Shown: positions 1-8,269, numbered from the stretch's first letter. The stretch is 39,966 nt of DNA from Streptomyces sp. S3(2020) (GCF_013044505.1 NZ_JABERD010000081.1:1-39966); one strand, 5' to 3'. The notes: generated by a model not told the origin, from the sequence alone. A program made the numbers and translations.

Positions 1-88
1 GCCGGCCCCCGCCGCCGTTCCGGCAGCGCCCGCCGCCGGCGCCCCGCAGCCCGCCGCCGACCTGACGAAGTCCGAGGACGCCCGATGA
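1..88 (+). CDS. ABC transporter ATP-binding protein, C-terminal end only
   Basis: An open frame runs in from the left edge (reading from base 2) and ends at the TGA at 86-88. The visible 28 residues are a Pro/Ala-rich tail ending in LTKSEDAR, with no catalytic motif in view. The stop overlaps the ATG of the downstream ABC-2-type permease (ATGA), the usual arrangement of an ATPase-permease pair in Streptomyces. The ATPase identity is therefore inferred from context only. Confidence 0.6.
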   Translation, partial: PAPAAVPAAPAAGAPQPAADLTKSEDAR

Positions 89-963
89 GCACGCCCCAGC
101 CCCCGATGCCGCAGGCCGCCGCACCCGACTGGCAGGCGGCGCCCGCTCCTTCGTACGCCGCGTACACCTCGCCGATCCCGGTGGTGCGCACGCATCTCGG
201 ACACGCGATCGCCTCGGAGTGGACGAAGATCCGCTCGGTGCGCTCGACGATGTGGACGCTGGGCGTCTTCGTGCTGCTGGTCGTCGGTATCGGCCTGCTC
301 GCCGCCGCCGTGGTGTCGAGCAGCGCCGGGGACAGCGGACTGTCCGGCGAGAACCCGCTGTCGTTCGGCTTCTTCGGACTGCTGCTCGGCACGATGTGCG
401 TGATCACGCTCGGTGTGCTGACCACGGCCTCCGAGTACGGCACCGGCATGATCCGCACGACGATGACCGCGTGCCCGAGCCGTGGCCGGGTGCTGACCGC
501 GAAGGCCATCGTCTTCTTCCTGGTCGCCTTCGCCGTCACGTTCGCGTCGGTCCTGCTGGTCGCCCTCGCCGACGTGGCCCTGCTCGACGGCACCGGGGTG
601 AAGGACCCCTCCGGCAGCGAGTGGCTCAAGGGCACCCTCGGCATCTCGCTCTACATCGCGCTGCTCGGCCTGCTCTCGCTGGTCGTCGGCTCGATCATCC
701 GGCACTCCGCGGGCGCCATCACCATCATGATCGGCCTGGTGCTGGCCCCGCTGGTCATCGCCCTGTTCATGTTCTCGTCCTCGCTGGAGGACCTGCGCAC
801 GGCCCTGTTCGAGTACTCCATCCCGAACCAGCTGAGCGTCTTCTACTCCAACTCGCTCACCGAGACCGGCCCCTCCGGCTGGGACCCGCTGTGGATCATC
901 GCGGGGGTGACGGCCGCCGCGTTCGCCGGCGCCTACGCCCTGCTCAACCAGCGGGACGTCTAG
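85..963 (+). CDS. ABC-2 type transporter permease
   Basis: A 292-residue integral membrane protein. The first ~45 residues are a Pro/Ala-rich cytoplasmic segment, followed by about six hydrophobic helices (for example residues ~57-78, ~95-115, ~140-165, ~185-203, ~212-230 and the C-terminal ~270-287). This is the size and topology of one-domain ABC-2 permeases. The motif ASEYGTGMIRTT after helix 2 is typical of this family. The ATG overlaps the stop of the upstream gene by 4 nt (ATGA) and follows GAGGAC, so the two are probably translationally coupled. The substrate cannot be told from sequence. The stop overlaps by 4 nt the stop of the convergent gene at 960-1289. Confidence 0.85.
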   Translation: MSTPQPPMPQAAAPDWQAAPAPSYAAYTSPIPVVRTHLGHAIASEWTKIRSVRSTMWTLGVFVLLVVGIGLLAAAVVSSSAGDSGLSGENPLSFGFFGLLLGTMCVITLGVLTTASEYGTGMIRTTMTACPSRGRVLTAKAIVFFLVAFAVTFASVLLVALADVALLDGTGVKDPSGSEWLKGTLGISLYIALLGLLSLVVGSIIRHSAGAITIMIGLVLAPLVIALFMFSSSLEDLRTALFEYSIPNQLSVFYSNSLTETGPSGWDPLWIIAGVTAAAFAGAYALLNQRDV

Positions 964-1289
964 AACTTCGGCGCGTTACGGGACCGCTGCACCCGCGAGG
1001 TGCGGCGGTCCTTCGCGTTCCAGCACGCCTTGTGCCAGTGCCGGCGCTCGTCGACGCCCGAGTGCTCCGGCCAGGCCACCACGTGCGGGACGCCGTCGGG
1101 GATCAACTGGTCGCAGCCCGGGCAGCGGTAGGACTTGCCCTGGGAACTCGCCCCCGCCACATGGCGGACGTTCCACTGCTCGCCCTGCCAGCTCTCCGTC
1201 GACTGGAAGCCGCCGTAACGGCCCGAGCGGTCCTCCCCGTCCGGGTCTGACGGGTCGGATCCCTTGGGTCGGTTGCGACGCGGGGACAC
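960..1289 (-). CDS. small zinc-ribbon-like conserved protein
   Basis: A 109-residue protein with a basic N-terminus (MSPRRNRPKG) and a likely metal-binding core: C56-x2-C59, H69, H76, then H84-x-H86-x2-C89. The CPGC pair followed by HxHxxCW resembles a zinc ribbon or treble clef. Similar actinobacterial proteins are often labelled 'ATP/GTP-binding protein' in databases, but no P-loop is visible here. The GTG at 1289 is preferred because GAGGTG lies about five bases upstream. An in-frame GTG at 1301 would add four residues. The gene converges with the ABC permease and their stop codons overlap. The function is unknown; a nucleic-acid or metal role is only a guess. Confidence 0.75.
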   Translation of the reverse strand: MSPRRNRPKGSDPSDPDGEDRSGRYGGFQSTESWQGEQWNVRHVAGASSQGKSYRCPGCDQLIPDGVPHVVAWPEHSGVDERRHWHKACWNAKDRRTSRVQRSRNAPKF

Positions 1290-1304
1290 AGAACACCTCA
1301 CGGG

Positions 1305-1310
1305 GCTATA
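1305..1310 (-). promoter_or_regulatory. candidate -10 box for the zinc-ribbon gene
   Basis: Read on the minus strand, TATAGC lies about 16 nt downstream of TGGACA, a plausible SigA-like pair. Transcription would start about 7 nt on, close to the GTG at 1289, giving a very short leader. No experimental support. Confidence 0.35.
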
Positions 1311-1512
1311 CAGGAAGCACGGGCTGTGTCCAGCCTACGCGGCGCGGAGGCGGGTAGGCGTAGGGGACCAACCCCCACAAGTGCCCCTTCGGATCGACCC
1401 ATTCTGCAGACAATCCGAGTATCTCTTCGCCAGGCCGTGTCCTCGGCACGTGTCAGACGGTTATGCCCGGTGGGGGAGCTCCGCGTCGGAGCCAAGGAAG
1501 CAGGAAAAGCAC

Positions 1513-2541
1513 ATGCGCGTTGGAAGTTTCGTGTTGGCGGCCCAGTTCCCGGGGCAGGGCCAGGGGGAGGCGCTGCACCGCGCGGTCCGCTCGGCCGAGG
1601 CGGCCGAGGAAGCCGGCCTCGACTCGGTCTGGCTGGCCGAGCATCACTTCGTGCCGTACGGCACCTGTCCATCGGCGATCACCCTGGCGGCGTTACTGCT
1701 GGGCCGCACCCGTCGCCTCCGGGTCGGCACCGCGGTCAGCGTGCTGCCCACCGTCCACCCGGTCGCCCTCGGCGAGCAGGCCGCGCTGCTGCACATCGCG
1801 TCCGGCGGACGGTTCTCGCTGGGTGTGGGGCGCGGCGGGCCGTGGGTGGACCTGGAGGTGTTCGGCTCGGGTCTGGAGGCCTACGAGTCGGGGTTCCCGG
1901 AATCACTCGATCTGCTGGTGCGCTGGCTGCGCGAACCGTCGGTGGCGGCCGCCGGCGAGCGCTTCGCCTTCCGTGAAGTGCCCGTCGTACCGCGGCCGTC
2001 GGAGTCCCTGTCGGAGGAGCCGGGCCCCGAGGTCGTCGTCGCGTGCACGTCCCCGGCGAGTGTGCGGCTGGCCGCCGAGCGCGGGCTGCCGATGCTGCTC
2101 GGGATGCATGTGGGGGACGAGGAGAAGGCCGAGATGGTCTCCCTGTGGCGCACCCACGCGCGCGCGGCGGGCCGTTCGCCCGAGGAGGTGCTGGACGCGG
2201 CCCATGTCTCGGCCGGGGTCTGCCAGATCGCGGACCGGCGCACGGACGCGGTGGAGACCCTGGTGAAGGCGATGCCGGGCTGGCTGCGGCAGGGCCTGGA
2301 GGCCCATGTGACGGTCGACGGCCGGCATCGCTCGATGCGCGACCCGGTGGCGTACACCGAACTGCTCTGCGGGCTCCACCCGGTGGGCACTCCGCGGCTC
2401 TGCGCCGACCGGCTCGCGGCGACCAGCGAGCGGACCGGCATCTCCCGCTTCGCCCTGCTCGTGGAGGGCTCGGGGGACCTGGCGGCCACGGAGGAGAACG
2501 TCCGGCGGCTGGGCGCCGAGGTGCTCCCCCACCTCGGCTGA
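1513..2541 (+). CDS. luciferase-like (LLM family) flavin-dependent monooxygenase
   Basis: A 342-residue protein of the bacterial luciferase-like family: TIM-barrel oxidoreductases that use reduced FMN or F420. Family hallmarks are the N-terminal strand RVGSFVLAAQFPG, the segment GLDSVWLAEHHF (residues ~37-48), GTAVSVLPTVHPV and the glycine-rich GRFSLGVGRGG. The length is normal for the family. ATG 1513 is chosen over upstream starts because the preceding bases carry AAGGAAG/AGGAAA ribosome-binding sequence and homology begins at MRVGSF. The substrate is unknown; it stands alone, so context gives no pathway. A small GC hairpin (1478-1492) sits just before its RBS. Confidence 0.88.
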   Translation: MRVGSFVLAAQFPGQGQGEALHRAVRSAEAAEEAGLDSVWLAEHHFVPYGTCPSAITLAALLLGRTRRLRVGTAVSVLPTVHPVALGEQAALLHIASGGRFSLGVGRGGPWVDLEVFGSGLEAYESGFPESLDLLVRWLREPSVAAAGERFAFREVPVVPRPSESLSEEPGPEVVVACTSPASVRLAAERGLPMLLGMHVGDEEKAEMVSLWRTHARAAGRSPEEVLDAAHVSAGVCQIADRRTDAVETLVKAMPGWLRQGLEAHVTVDGRHRSMRDPVAYTELLCGLHPVGTPRLCADRLAATSERTGISRFALLVEGSGDLAATEENVRRLGAEVLPHLG

Positions 2542-2612
2542 CCGTGCGCACCGCACCTGACGTGCTTGCCGCCCCGATACTTGATGCACCTCCCGCGTAC
2601 GGAGCGGCAAGC

Positions 2613-2628
2613 AGGCAGCTCGCTGCCT
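2613..2628. terminator. short inverted repeat between convergent genes
   Basis: AGGCAGC-TC-GCTGCCT forms a compact hairpin at the junction of the monooxygenase gene (ends 2541) and the minus-strand gene ending at 2628, touching its stop codon. It could act as a bidirectional terminator, but the stem is short and there is no T-tract. Confidence 0.35.
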
Positions 2629-3020
2629 CAGCAGTCCCGGAACTCCGGTGACTGGTTGAGCAGCTGGCTACGGACCGAGGTGAAGCGGGCCAGCGACTCG
2701 TCCACCGAGCCGTCCAGCGGGAACACCGCCACACGGTGGCAGTTCTGGAAGGCCAGTCGCACCCCGAAGTGCCGTTGCAGCGCGCCGCGTATCGCGTCAC
2801 TCGCGAGCGCACGCAGCAGCTGACCGCGTGCCTGCTCGTCCGGCGGAGGCGTCTGGTTGTCGGCGAACGAGCCGCCGTCGACCTTCAGCTGGGCCACCAG
2901 GGAGCTGACCATCTCCCATGCGTAGGGCAGGGAGGTCCGGACGCAGTCGACGAATTCCGCTTCGTCGACCTCGCCTCGCTCGGCCTTCTCGAGTAGGGCC
3001 GGTGAGACGTCGAGCGACAT
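2628..3020 (-). CDS. conserved actinobacterial protein of unknown function (130 aa)
   Basis: A 130-residue soluble, acidic, mostly helical protein starting MSLDVSPALLEKAERGEVDEAEF and ending NQSPEFRDC. No signal peptide, membrane segment or catalytic motif is visible. ATG 3020 is well supported by AGGAGA a few bases upstream; longer versions of the frame would run into the promoter of the divergent gene. I recall close homologues at the same place beside nucS in other Streptomyces, and conserved position argues for a real, possibly NucS-linked or regulatory role. That is inference only. It is transcribed divergently from nucS across a ~250-bp gap. Confidence 0.85.
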   Translation of the reverse strand: MSLDVSPALLEKAERGEVDEAEFVDCVRTSLPYAWEMVSSLVAQLKVDGGSFADNQTPPPDEQARGQLLRALASDAIRGALQRHFGVRLAFQNCHRVAVFPLDGSVDESLARFTSVRSQLLNQSPEFRDC

Positions 3021-3255
3021 GGGTTCTCCTCTCGCACCCCCGAACAGGAATTCAGGGGTTGCCGGACAGGTAAGGGAGTTCGCGAATCCGAACACGCTGT
3101 GTGTACGCCCCGCGACCTCCCGGTTACTACGGTAAGCAACGGACGGTGACGGCACCAGGAAAATGAGTACATAGAGAGCCCTCATTGGGCCCACAATCGG
3201 CCACAAACGAACATCGCGTTTCTGGGGCGAATCGCGTGGACCCAGGCCCGTCGAG

Positions 3256-3261
3256 TAGCGT
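3256..3261 (+). promoter_or_regulatory. -10 box of a probable leaderless nucS promoter
   Basis: TAGCGT ends 8 bases before the ATG at 3270, so transcription should begin at or next to the A of the start codon. No Shine-Dalgarno sequence precedes this ATG. The -35 region is weak, as is common for such Streptomyces promoters. Confidence 0.55.
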
Positions 3262-3269
3262 TGCCGACC

Positions 3270-3953
3270 ATGCGTCTCGTCATTGCCCGGTGCTCCGTGG
3301 ACTACGCGGGCCGGCTCACCGCCCACCTCCCGTCCGCCCCCCGTCTCATCCTGGTGAAGGCGGACGGCAGCGTGTCGATCCATGCGGACGACCGGGCCTA
3401 CAAGCCCCTGAACTGGATGTCGCCGCCCTGCACGTTGAAGGAGGAGTCGGGGGACTTTCCCGAGGGCGCCGTGGGCGTCTGGACCGTCGTCAACAAGGGC
3501 GGCGAGAAGCTGATCATCACCATGGAGGAGATCCTCCACGACTCCTCGCACGAACTGGGCGTGGATCCCGGCCTGATCAAGGACGGCGTGGAAGCACACC
3601 TTCAGGAACTGCTCGCCGACCGCATCGACACCCTCGGCGACGGCTACACGCTGATCCGCCGCGAGTACATGACGGCCATCGGCCCGGTCGACATCCTGTG
3701 CCGGGACGCCGAGGGCCAGACCGTCGCGGTGGAGATCAAGCGGCGCGGCGAGATCGACGGCGTGGAGCAACTCACCCGCTATCTGGAGCTGTTGAACCGC
3801 GATCCCCATCTCGCCCCGGTCCGCGGCGTCTTCGCGGCCCAGGAGATCAAGCCCCAGGCCCGCGTCCTGGCCACGGACCGCGGCATCGGCTGCACGGTCC
3901 TCGACTACGACGCGCTGCGCGGCATCGAGGACGACAAACTGCGGCTGTTCTGA
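3270..3953 (+). CDS. nucS: mismatch-specific endonuclease NucS/EndoMS
   Basis: A 227-residue nuclease of the NucS/EndoMS family, the non-MutS/MutL mismatch-repair enzyme of actinobacteria. It cuts both strands at mismatched bases and works with the beta clamp. The N-terminal domain starts MRLVIARCSVDYAGRL. The C-terminal RecB-like nuclease core shows D141 (GPVDIL), then E155-x-K157 (VAVEIKRRG), followed by EQLTRYLELL. The extreme C-terminus LRLF matches the clamp-binding tail described for actinobacterial NucS. ATG 3270 is chosen because the family starts at MRL. The TTG at 3261 overlaps the last base of the -10 box. The gene ends in a strong bidirectional terminator. Confidence 0.95.
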   Translation: MRLVIARCSVDYAGRLTAHLPSAPRLILVKADGSVSIHADDRAYKPLNWMSPPCTLKEESGDFPEGAVGVWTVVNKGGEKLIITMEEILHDSSHELGVDPGLIKDGVEAHLQELLADRIDTLGDGYTLIRREYMTAIGPVDILCRDAEGQTVAVEIKRRGEIDGVEQLTRYLELLNRDPHLAPVRGVFAAQEIKPQARVLATDRGIGCTVLDYDALRGIEDDKLRLF

Positions 3954-3977
3954 CCGTCACTTCGGCTTCTACGACGA

Positions 3978-4013
3978 AGAGGGCCGGGTCCTGTTTCCAG
4001 GACCCGGCCCTCT
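3978..4013. terminator. strong bidirectional terminator between nucS and the ATPase gene
   Basis: A perfect 16-bp stem, AGAGGGCCGGGTCCTG paired with 3998-4013, around the loop TTTC. It lies 25 bp after the nucS stop and 22 bp after the end of the convergent ATPase gene, so it can serve both. Confidence 0.85.
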
Positions 4014-4035
4014 CGTGTGCCGTGGGGCGGGCGTC

Positions 4036-6543
4036 TCAGATCACGGCGCCCGAACCGCTCGGCGAGCCCGCGTCACTGCTCTCCGGCGCGCTGGCGGAGG
4101 TGCTCGCCGGTGCGCTGGAGGAGGCGGGACCGCTGGCGGAGTCGGTCGTGGACGGCTCCTCCGTAGGTGTCGCTGACGGACTCGGCGTCGGCGACGCCGT
4201 GTCGCTGGGCTCGGTCTCCGTCGGCGTCGGGCTCGTGCTCGGCGTCGACGAGGTCGGCGGCTTCGTGCTCGACGACGAAGGCTTCGGCGAAGTCGGCTTG
4301 GTCGGCGTGCTCGACGACCCGTTCGTCCCGCTCGGGTCGTCCGAAGGCTCCGCGGTGTCCGTCGGTGTCGGGTCGTCGGACGTGCCGTAGGTGCCGTCGG
4401 GGCCCGGGTCGGTCGGCCTGCTGGTGGCCTCGCCGGTGTCGCCCTTGTCGTCGTTCTTCGGCACGTCGGCGCCCAGGCTGCCGTCGTCCGCGCCCTGGCT
4501 GGCCGACGGGTTGGGGCCGACCTTGGTGGACGGGTTGTCGTTGTCGGGGTTGGAGGTGGCGCCGAGCGTCACCACCGTGCCGAGCACCGCCGCGAGCAGC
4601 GCGCCCGCGCCGGCCGCGACGAGGTTGCGGCGGGCGAGGCCCTTCAGACCGCCCCGGGCCTTGCGGTTGGGAGCGGAGGCCGCCGGGACCCGGTTGGTGA
4701 CCAGGGTCGAGTGGTCGAGCGGCGACTGGAGCGGCGGGAAGGCCGTGGGCACCCCGCCGGGAGGCGACTGGGACTCCTCGTGACGGGCGTCGGGCACTTC
4801 CTCGCCCGCCATGGCCGATATGCCGAGCGGGGTGCCCGAGCGGTCGGAGACCAGAGCCAGTGCCCGGCGGCCGGCCACCGTGCCGCGCTTGTCGGCGAGT
4901 GCGCCGCGCAGCCCGATGGAGGACTCCAGTTCGGAGCGGGCCCGGTCGAGCTGGTCGGCGCACAGCGCGAGGACGCCCAACTCGTGGTGGAAGTAGGCCT
5001 GTTCGCCCACGTCACCGGAGAGCCGGGAGGCCTCGGCGCCGAACCGCAGGGTCCGCTCCCAGGCACTCCAGTGCAGCCCCGCGGCGAACGCGGGCGCCGC
5101 CGTGCGGGCCAGCTGGACGGTGACGCTCTCCTCGTCCTCGACGGGCGGGACGGCGGCCGGCACGAGGATGCCGAGCGCGGCGAGCACGGCGTCCGCCTCG
5201 GCGCACACCCGCTCGGGGGTGACCGAGGGATGCCCGGCCCACCAGGCGTAGTGCTGGGCGGCGGCGAGGGCCTGGGCCTCGGTGTCGGTGCCGTATCCGG
5301 CGGCCTCCAGCTGGGCCTGCACCCCGGCGGCGAGCCGGTAGCGGGTGCCGACCGGGGAGACCAGCGCGCAGTCCAGCAGTTCACCGAGGGCGGCGTCCGC
5401 GTGGGTGTCGCCGACGAGGGCGGGCAGATGTGCCTGGTGCGGCACCTCGCCGCCGAGCGCCACGGCGAACCGCAGTGCGGCGCGCGCCGAGTCGCTGAGC
5501 CGGGTGGCGAGCAGGGCCGCGGGCGCGGCTCCCTCGGCGAGCGAGGGCAGCGGTACGTCGTGTCCGTCGCCGGCCTCGAAGGGCGCGTCGACCTGGGCTT
5601 CCTGGAAGACGCCGAACTCGTCGAAGGCTTCCGCGCTGGCCCGCAGTTCGTCGCGCTGGCGCAGCAGGGCGCCGGCCTGGACGAAGCGCAGTGGCAGGCC
5701 CTCGGACTCGAACCAGAGGTCGCCGGCCCAGTTGGCCTCCTCCTCGGTGAGGACCCGGCCGACACCGCGCTCCAGGAGCTCGACGCCGCCGGCCCGGTCC
5801 AGGCCGCTGAGGAATACCTCCTCGAGAGCCGAGTCGGCGGACGGCGCGGGCACGTCCGGTGTCGTGGCGACCAGGAAGGCGCACTCGGGGGTGGCGTCCA
5901 GGAGTTCGTCGAGCGCGGCGCCGCCGAACTCGACGTCGTCCAGGACGACGACCGCGCCGATCTCCCGGACGTACCCGAGCAGCTCGTCCCGCGCGGGCCG
6001 GTGCAGGGGGGCGTCGAAGACGGCGTAGAAGAGGTCGTACAGCAGGTCGTCGGCCGTGCGGTGGAAGCCGGTCAGCCGGACCACGCCGTCGGGGGCGAGG
6101 TCCGAGCAGTCCTCGGCGAGGAGATCGAGCAGGCTGGTGCGACCGGAGCCGGCGGGGCCGGTGAGACGTACGGAGCGGCCGCGGGCGACCAGGCGTACCA
6201 GTCGTTCACGCTCGTCCTGGCGGGCCAGGAGGTGCAGCGTGGGCCGGTTGAGGCCGGCCGGTACGGGTGGCTTCGCCGCGCGGTCCACCTCGGCGCGTTC
6301 GGCGGCACCGAGCTTCCGCGGCCGCGCGGGCCGCTCGCCGGGCGGGCAGCTCTCTATCTCGCTGCCGTCGACGGGGTTGACGGTGAGCAGGTAGTCGCCG
6401 GACACCAGCTGCACGGTGCGGGCCAGGGCGGGTGTGCTCTGGCCGAAGTCGGGTGTGAGGGGGTCCCTGGGCGGGCGCTGGCGCGGCGTGTCGCCGTCAC
6501 CGTCATGGCCGTACTCCTCGGGTCCCCGGTTGTTCGGGTCCAT
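4036..6543 (-). CDS. membrane-anchored P-loop (STAND/AAA-like) ATPase with Ser/Thr/Pro-rich extracellular tail
   Basis: An 835-residue protein. Residues 1-100 are hydrophilic. An NTPase domain follows with Walker A GPAGSGRTS (129-137) and Walker B AVVVLDD (197-203), then a winged-helix or TPR-like helical region. A single transmembrane helix lies at ~640-662 (NLVAAGAGALLAAVLGTVVTL), and the last ~170 residues are low-complexity Ser/Thr/Pro/Asp, presumably outside the cell. The P-loop lysine is Arg (codon CGC), as in some STAND proteins, so ATP hydrolysis may be weak. ATG 6543 follows a G-rich RBS. The architecture suggests a sensor or scaffold linking ATP binding to the envelope, but its function is not known. 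Neighbours are a STAS protein upstream and nucS convergent. Confidence 0.85.
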   Translation of the reverse strand: MDPNNRGPEEYGHDGDGDTPRQRPPRDPLTPDFGQSTPALARTVQLVSGDYLLTVNPVDGSEIESCPPGERPARPRKLGAAERAEVDRAAKPPVPAGLNRPTLHLLARQDERERLVRLVARGRSVRLTGPAGSGRTSLLDLLAEDCSDLAPDGVVRLTGFHRTADDLLYDLFYAVFDAPLHRPARDELLGYVREIGAVVVLDDVEFGGAALDELLDATPECAFLVATTPDVPAPSADSALEEVFLSGLDRAGGVELLERGVGRVLTEEEANWAGDLWFESEGLPLRFVQAGALLRQRDELRASAEAFDEFGVFQEAQVDAPFEAGDGHDVPLPSLAEGAAPAALLATRLSDSARAALRFAVALGGEVPHQAHLPALVGDTHADAALGELLDCALVSPVGTRYRLAAGVQAQLEAAGYGTDTEAQALAAAQHYAWWAGHPSVTPERVCAEADAVLAALGILVPAAVPPVEDEESVTVQLARTAAPAFAAGLHWSAWERTLRFGAEASRLSGDVGEQAYFHHELGVLALCADQLDRARSELESSIGLRGALADKRGTVAGRRALALVSDRSGTPLGISAMAGEEVPDARHEESQSPPGGVPTAFPPLQSPLDHSTLVTNRVPAASAPNRKARGGLKGLARRNLVAAGAGALLAAVLGTVVTLGATSNPDNDNPSTKVGPNPSASQGADDGSLGADVPKNDDKGDTGEATSRPTDPGPDGTYGTSDDPTPTDTAEPSDDPSGTNGSSSTPTKPTSPKPSSSSTKPPTSSTPSTSPTPTETEPSDTASPTPSPSATPTEEPSTTDSASGPASSSAPASTSASAPESSDAGSPSGSGAVI

Positions 6544-6711
6544 AGGTTCAAGCCCCCCAAAAGCGTCGTGTGCCGAGCCCCTCCCGGCCTTGCTGCACAC
6601 CGCGCTGTCGCTTCTGGTCCGGGCCCGCTCATTCAGGGATGTTCACTCAGCGGGCGACCGAACCCTAAACCTTCGCACAGTATCTACGACAGCCCGGGGT
6701 ACCGCGCCGTC

Positions 6712-6729
6712 CGAGACGTCACAGTCTCG
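6712..6729. terminator. inverted repeat between the STAS gene and the ATPase gene
   Basis: CGAGAC-GTCACA-GTCTCG forms a 6-bp hairpin 70-90 bp downstream of the STAS stop (minus strand). It could be a weak terminator or an operator ahead of the ATPase gene. The surrounding 255-bp gap (6544-6798) shows no gene. Confidence 0.3.
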
Positions 6730-6798
6730 TGAGGATTGTGCGCGACGTGCGTTTCACCGTCACAGCACCCGGCCCTCACACCGCATCCACACATGGGG

Positions 6799-7122
6799 TC
6801 ACACCCGGGGCAGTGACTCCACCCCGATGCCGCCCTCGATCGCCAGGATCCGGTGCAGCCGGGTGGCCACCAGCAGGCGCTGCATCTGCGGCGGTACGTC
6901 GCGCAGCACCAGGCGTCGGCCGCAGCGGCCGGCCCTGCGGTGGGCCCCCATGATCACCCCGAGTCCGGTGGCGTCCCAGGAGTCGAGCTCGGACAGATCC
7001 AGCACCAGATCGCCGACTCCGTCGTCGACGGCCGTGTGCAGGACCGTACGGGCGTCCGCCGCGCTGCGGACGTCGAGGCGGCCCCCGACGACCAGCTCGG
7101 CGTGGTCGCCCCTGATGAACAT
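6799..7122 (-). CDS. STAS-domain anti-anti-sigma factor
   Basis: A 107-residue single STAS domain of the SpoIIAA/RsbV/BldG class. These proteins bind anti-sigma kinases and are switched by phosphorylation. The segment LDSWDATGLGVIMGAHRRA matches the conserved loop DSSGLGV; T52, just before the Gly, aligns with the phospho-accepting Ser58 of SpoIIAA. ATG 7122 is preceded by GGGGAG. Its partner anti-sigma kinase and sigma factor are not in the window. The 162-bp gap upstream carries small inverted repeats near 7238-7262 that could end the dehydrogenase transcript. Confidence 0.9.
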   Translation of the reverse strand: MFIRGDHAELVVGGRLDVRSAADARTVLHTAVDDGVGDLVLDLSELDSWDATGLGVIMGAHRRAGRCGRRLVLRDVPPQMQRLLVATRLHRILAIEGGIGVESLPRV

Positions 7123-7284
7123 ATGCGCTCCCCGTGGTGCGTCTCGTGCTCCGCGAATGTGATGTCCGGTGATGCAACGTCTGACTGCCTTGAGCCGTCA
7201 TAGGTTGCCGTCTGTAAGCGAACCGATACCGAATTCACCCTTGGGTGTGAGACCACAGGGGCCTGTGCGGTTTCAGTGCCTGGT

Positions 7285-8133
7285 TCAGTGCTTGTAGAAG
7301 CCCTGCCCGCTCTTGCGCCCGATGTCACCGGCGTCAACCATCCGGCGCATCAGCTCCGGCGGGGCGAACTTCTCGTCCTGGGTCTCGGTGTAGATGTTGC
7401 TCGTGGCGTGCAGCAGGATGTCGACGCCGGTGAGGTCGGCCGTGGCGAGCGGGCCCATGGCGTGGCCGAAGCCGAGCTTGCAGGCGAGGTCGATGTCCTC
7501 GGCGGTGGCGACGCCCGACTCGTAGAGCTTGGTCGCCTCGACGACGAGGGCTGAGATGAGCCGGGTGGTCACGAAGCCGGCGACGTCCCGGTTGACGACG
7601 ATGCAGGTCTTGCCGACGGACTCGGCGAACTCCCGTGCGGTGGTGAGGGCTTCGTCGCTCGTCTTGTAGCCGCGGACCAGCTCGACGAGCTGCATCATCG
7701 GCACCGGCGAGAAGAAGTGCACCCCGACGACCCGCTCGGGGCGCTCGGTGGCCGCCGCGATCTTGGTGATCGGGATGGCGGAGGTGTTGGAGGCGAGTAC
7801 GGCGTCCTCGCGGACGATCTTGTCGAGCGCGCGGAAGATCTCGTGCTTCACTTCGAGCTTCTCGAAGACGGCCTCGACGACGATGTCGGCGTCCGCGACG
7901 GCGTCCAGGTCGGTGGTCACGGTGATTCGGCCCAGGGCGGCGTCGGCGTCGTGCGCCTCCATCTTCCCCTTGCTCACGAACTTGTCGTACGAGGCCTCGA
8001 TGCCGTCGGTGCCACGCTTGAGCGCCTCGTCGGTGACGTCCCGCAGGACGACGTCCCAGCCCGCCTGAGCGGAGACCTGGGCGATCCCGGAACCCATCAA
8101 GCCGGCGCCGATGACGGCAAGCTTCCGTGCCAC
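7285..8133 (-). CDS. 3-hydroxybutyryl-CoA dehydrogenase
   Basis: A 282-residue NAD(P)-dependent 3-hydroxyacyl-CoA dehydrogenase that interconverts acetoacetyl-CoA and 3-hydroxybutyryl-CoA (HbdA/PaaH/FadB2 type). The Rossmann motif is VIGAGLMGSGIAQ at the N-terminus. SNTSAIPI and the catalytic His in VGVHFFSPVPMMQLVELV follow, then VNRDVAGFVTTRL leading into the C-terminal dimer domain, which ends GRKSGQGFYKH. The length is typical for the stand-alone enzyme. The GTG at 8133 follows AAAGGGGAG at a good distance. A role in ethylmalonyl-CoA, butyrate or fatty-acid metabolism is likely. No pathway partners are adjacent. Confidence 0.93.
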   Translation of the reverse strand: MARKLAVIGAGLMGSGIAQVSAQAGWDVVLRDVTDEALKRGTDGIEASYDKFVSKGKMEAHDADAALGRITVTTDLDAVADADIVVEAVFEKLEVKHEIFRALDKIVREDAVLASNTSAIPITKIAAATERPERVVGVHFFSPVPMMQLVELVRGYKTSDEALTTAREFAESVGKTCIVVNRDVAGFVTTRLISALVVEATKLYESGVATAEDIDLACKLGFGHAMGPLATADLTGVDILLHATSNIYTETQDEKFAPPELMRRMVDAGDIGRKSGQGFYKH

Positions 8134-8269
8134 TGTGAGACTCCCCTTTGAACGCCTTACATGCTGTTTACGTATGCCTCTTCGGCGGACCTTAGCGGGC
8201 GTGAGGTGCTGTGTGACCGGTTAGTAATGCGCGTCACGTCTCATCTGACGGACATCACACCGGCAGGGG

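Noticed and set aside
1478..1492. Hairpin GCTCCG-CGT-CGGAGC before the monooxygenase gene as a riboswitch or terminator
   Set aside because: A single 6-bp stem with no T-tract or known riboswitch core; too little to name.
3090..3120. GTTCG...CGAAC inverted repeat near the 130-aa gene as a LexA (SOS) box
   Set aside because: The actinobacterial SOS box is TCGAAC-N4-GTTCGA; here the half-sites have the opposite order.
4711..6732. A 673-codon open frame on the plus strand
   Set aside because: It is the antisense shadow of the ATPase gene. Its sequence is Gly/Arg/Glu low-complexity with no family motif, and the minus frame has Walker motifs and an RBS.
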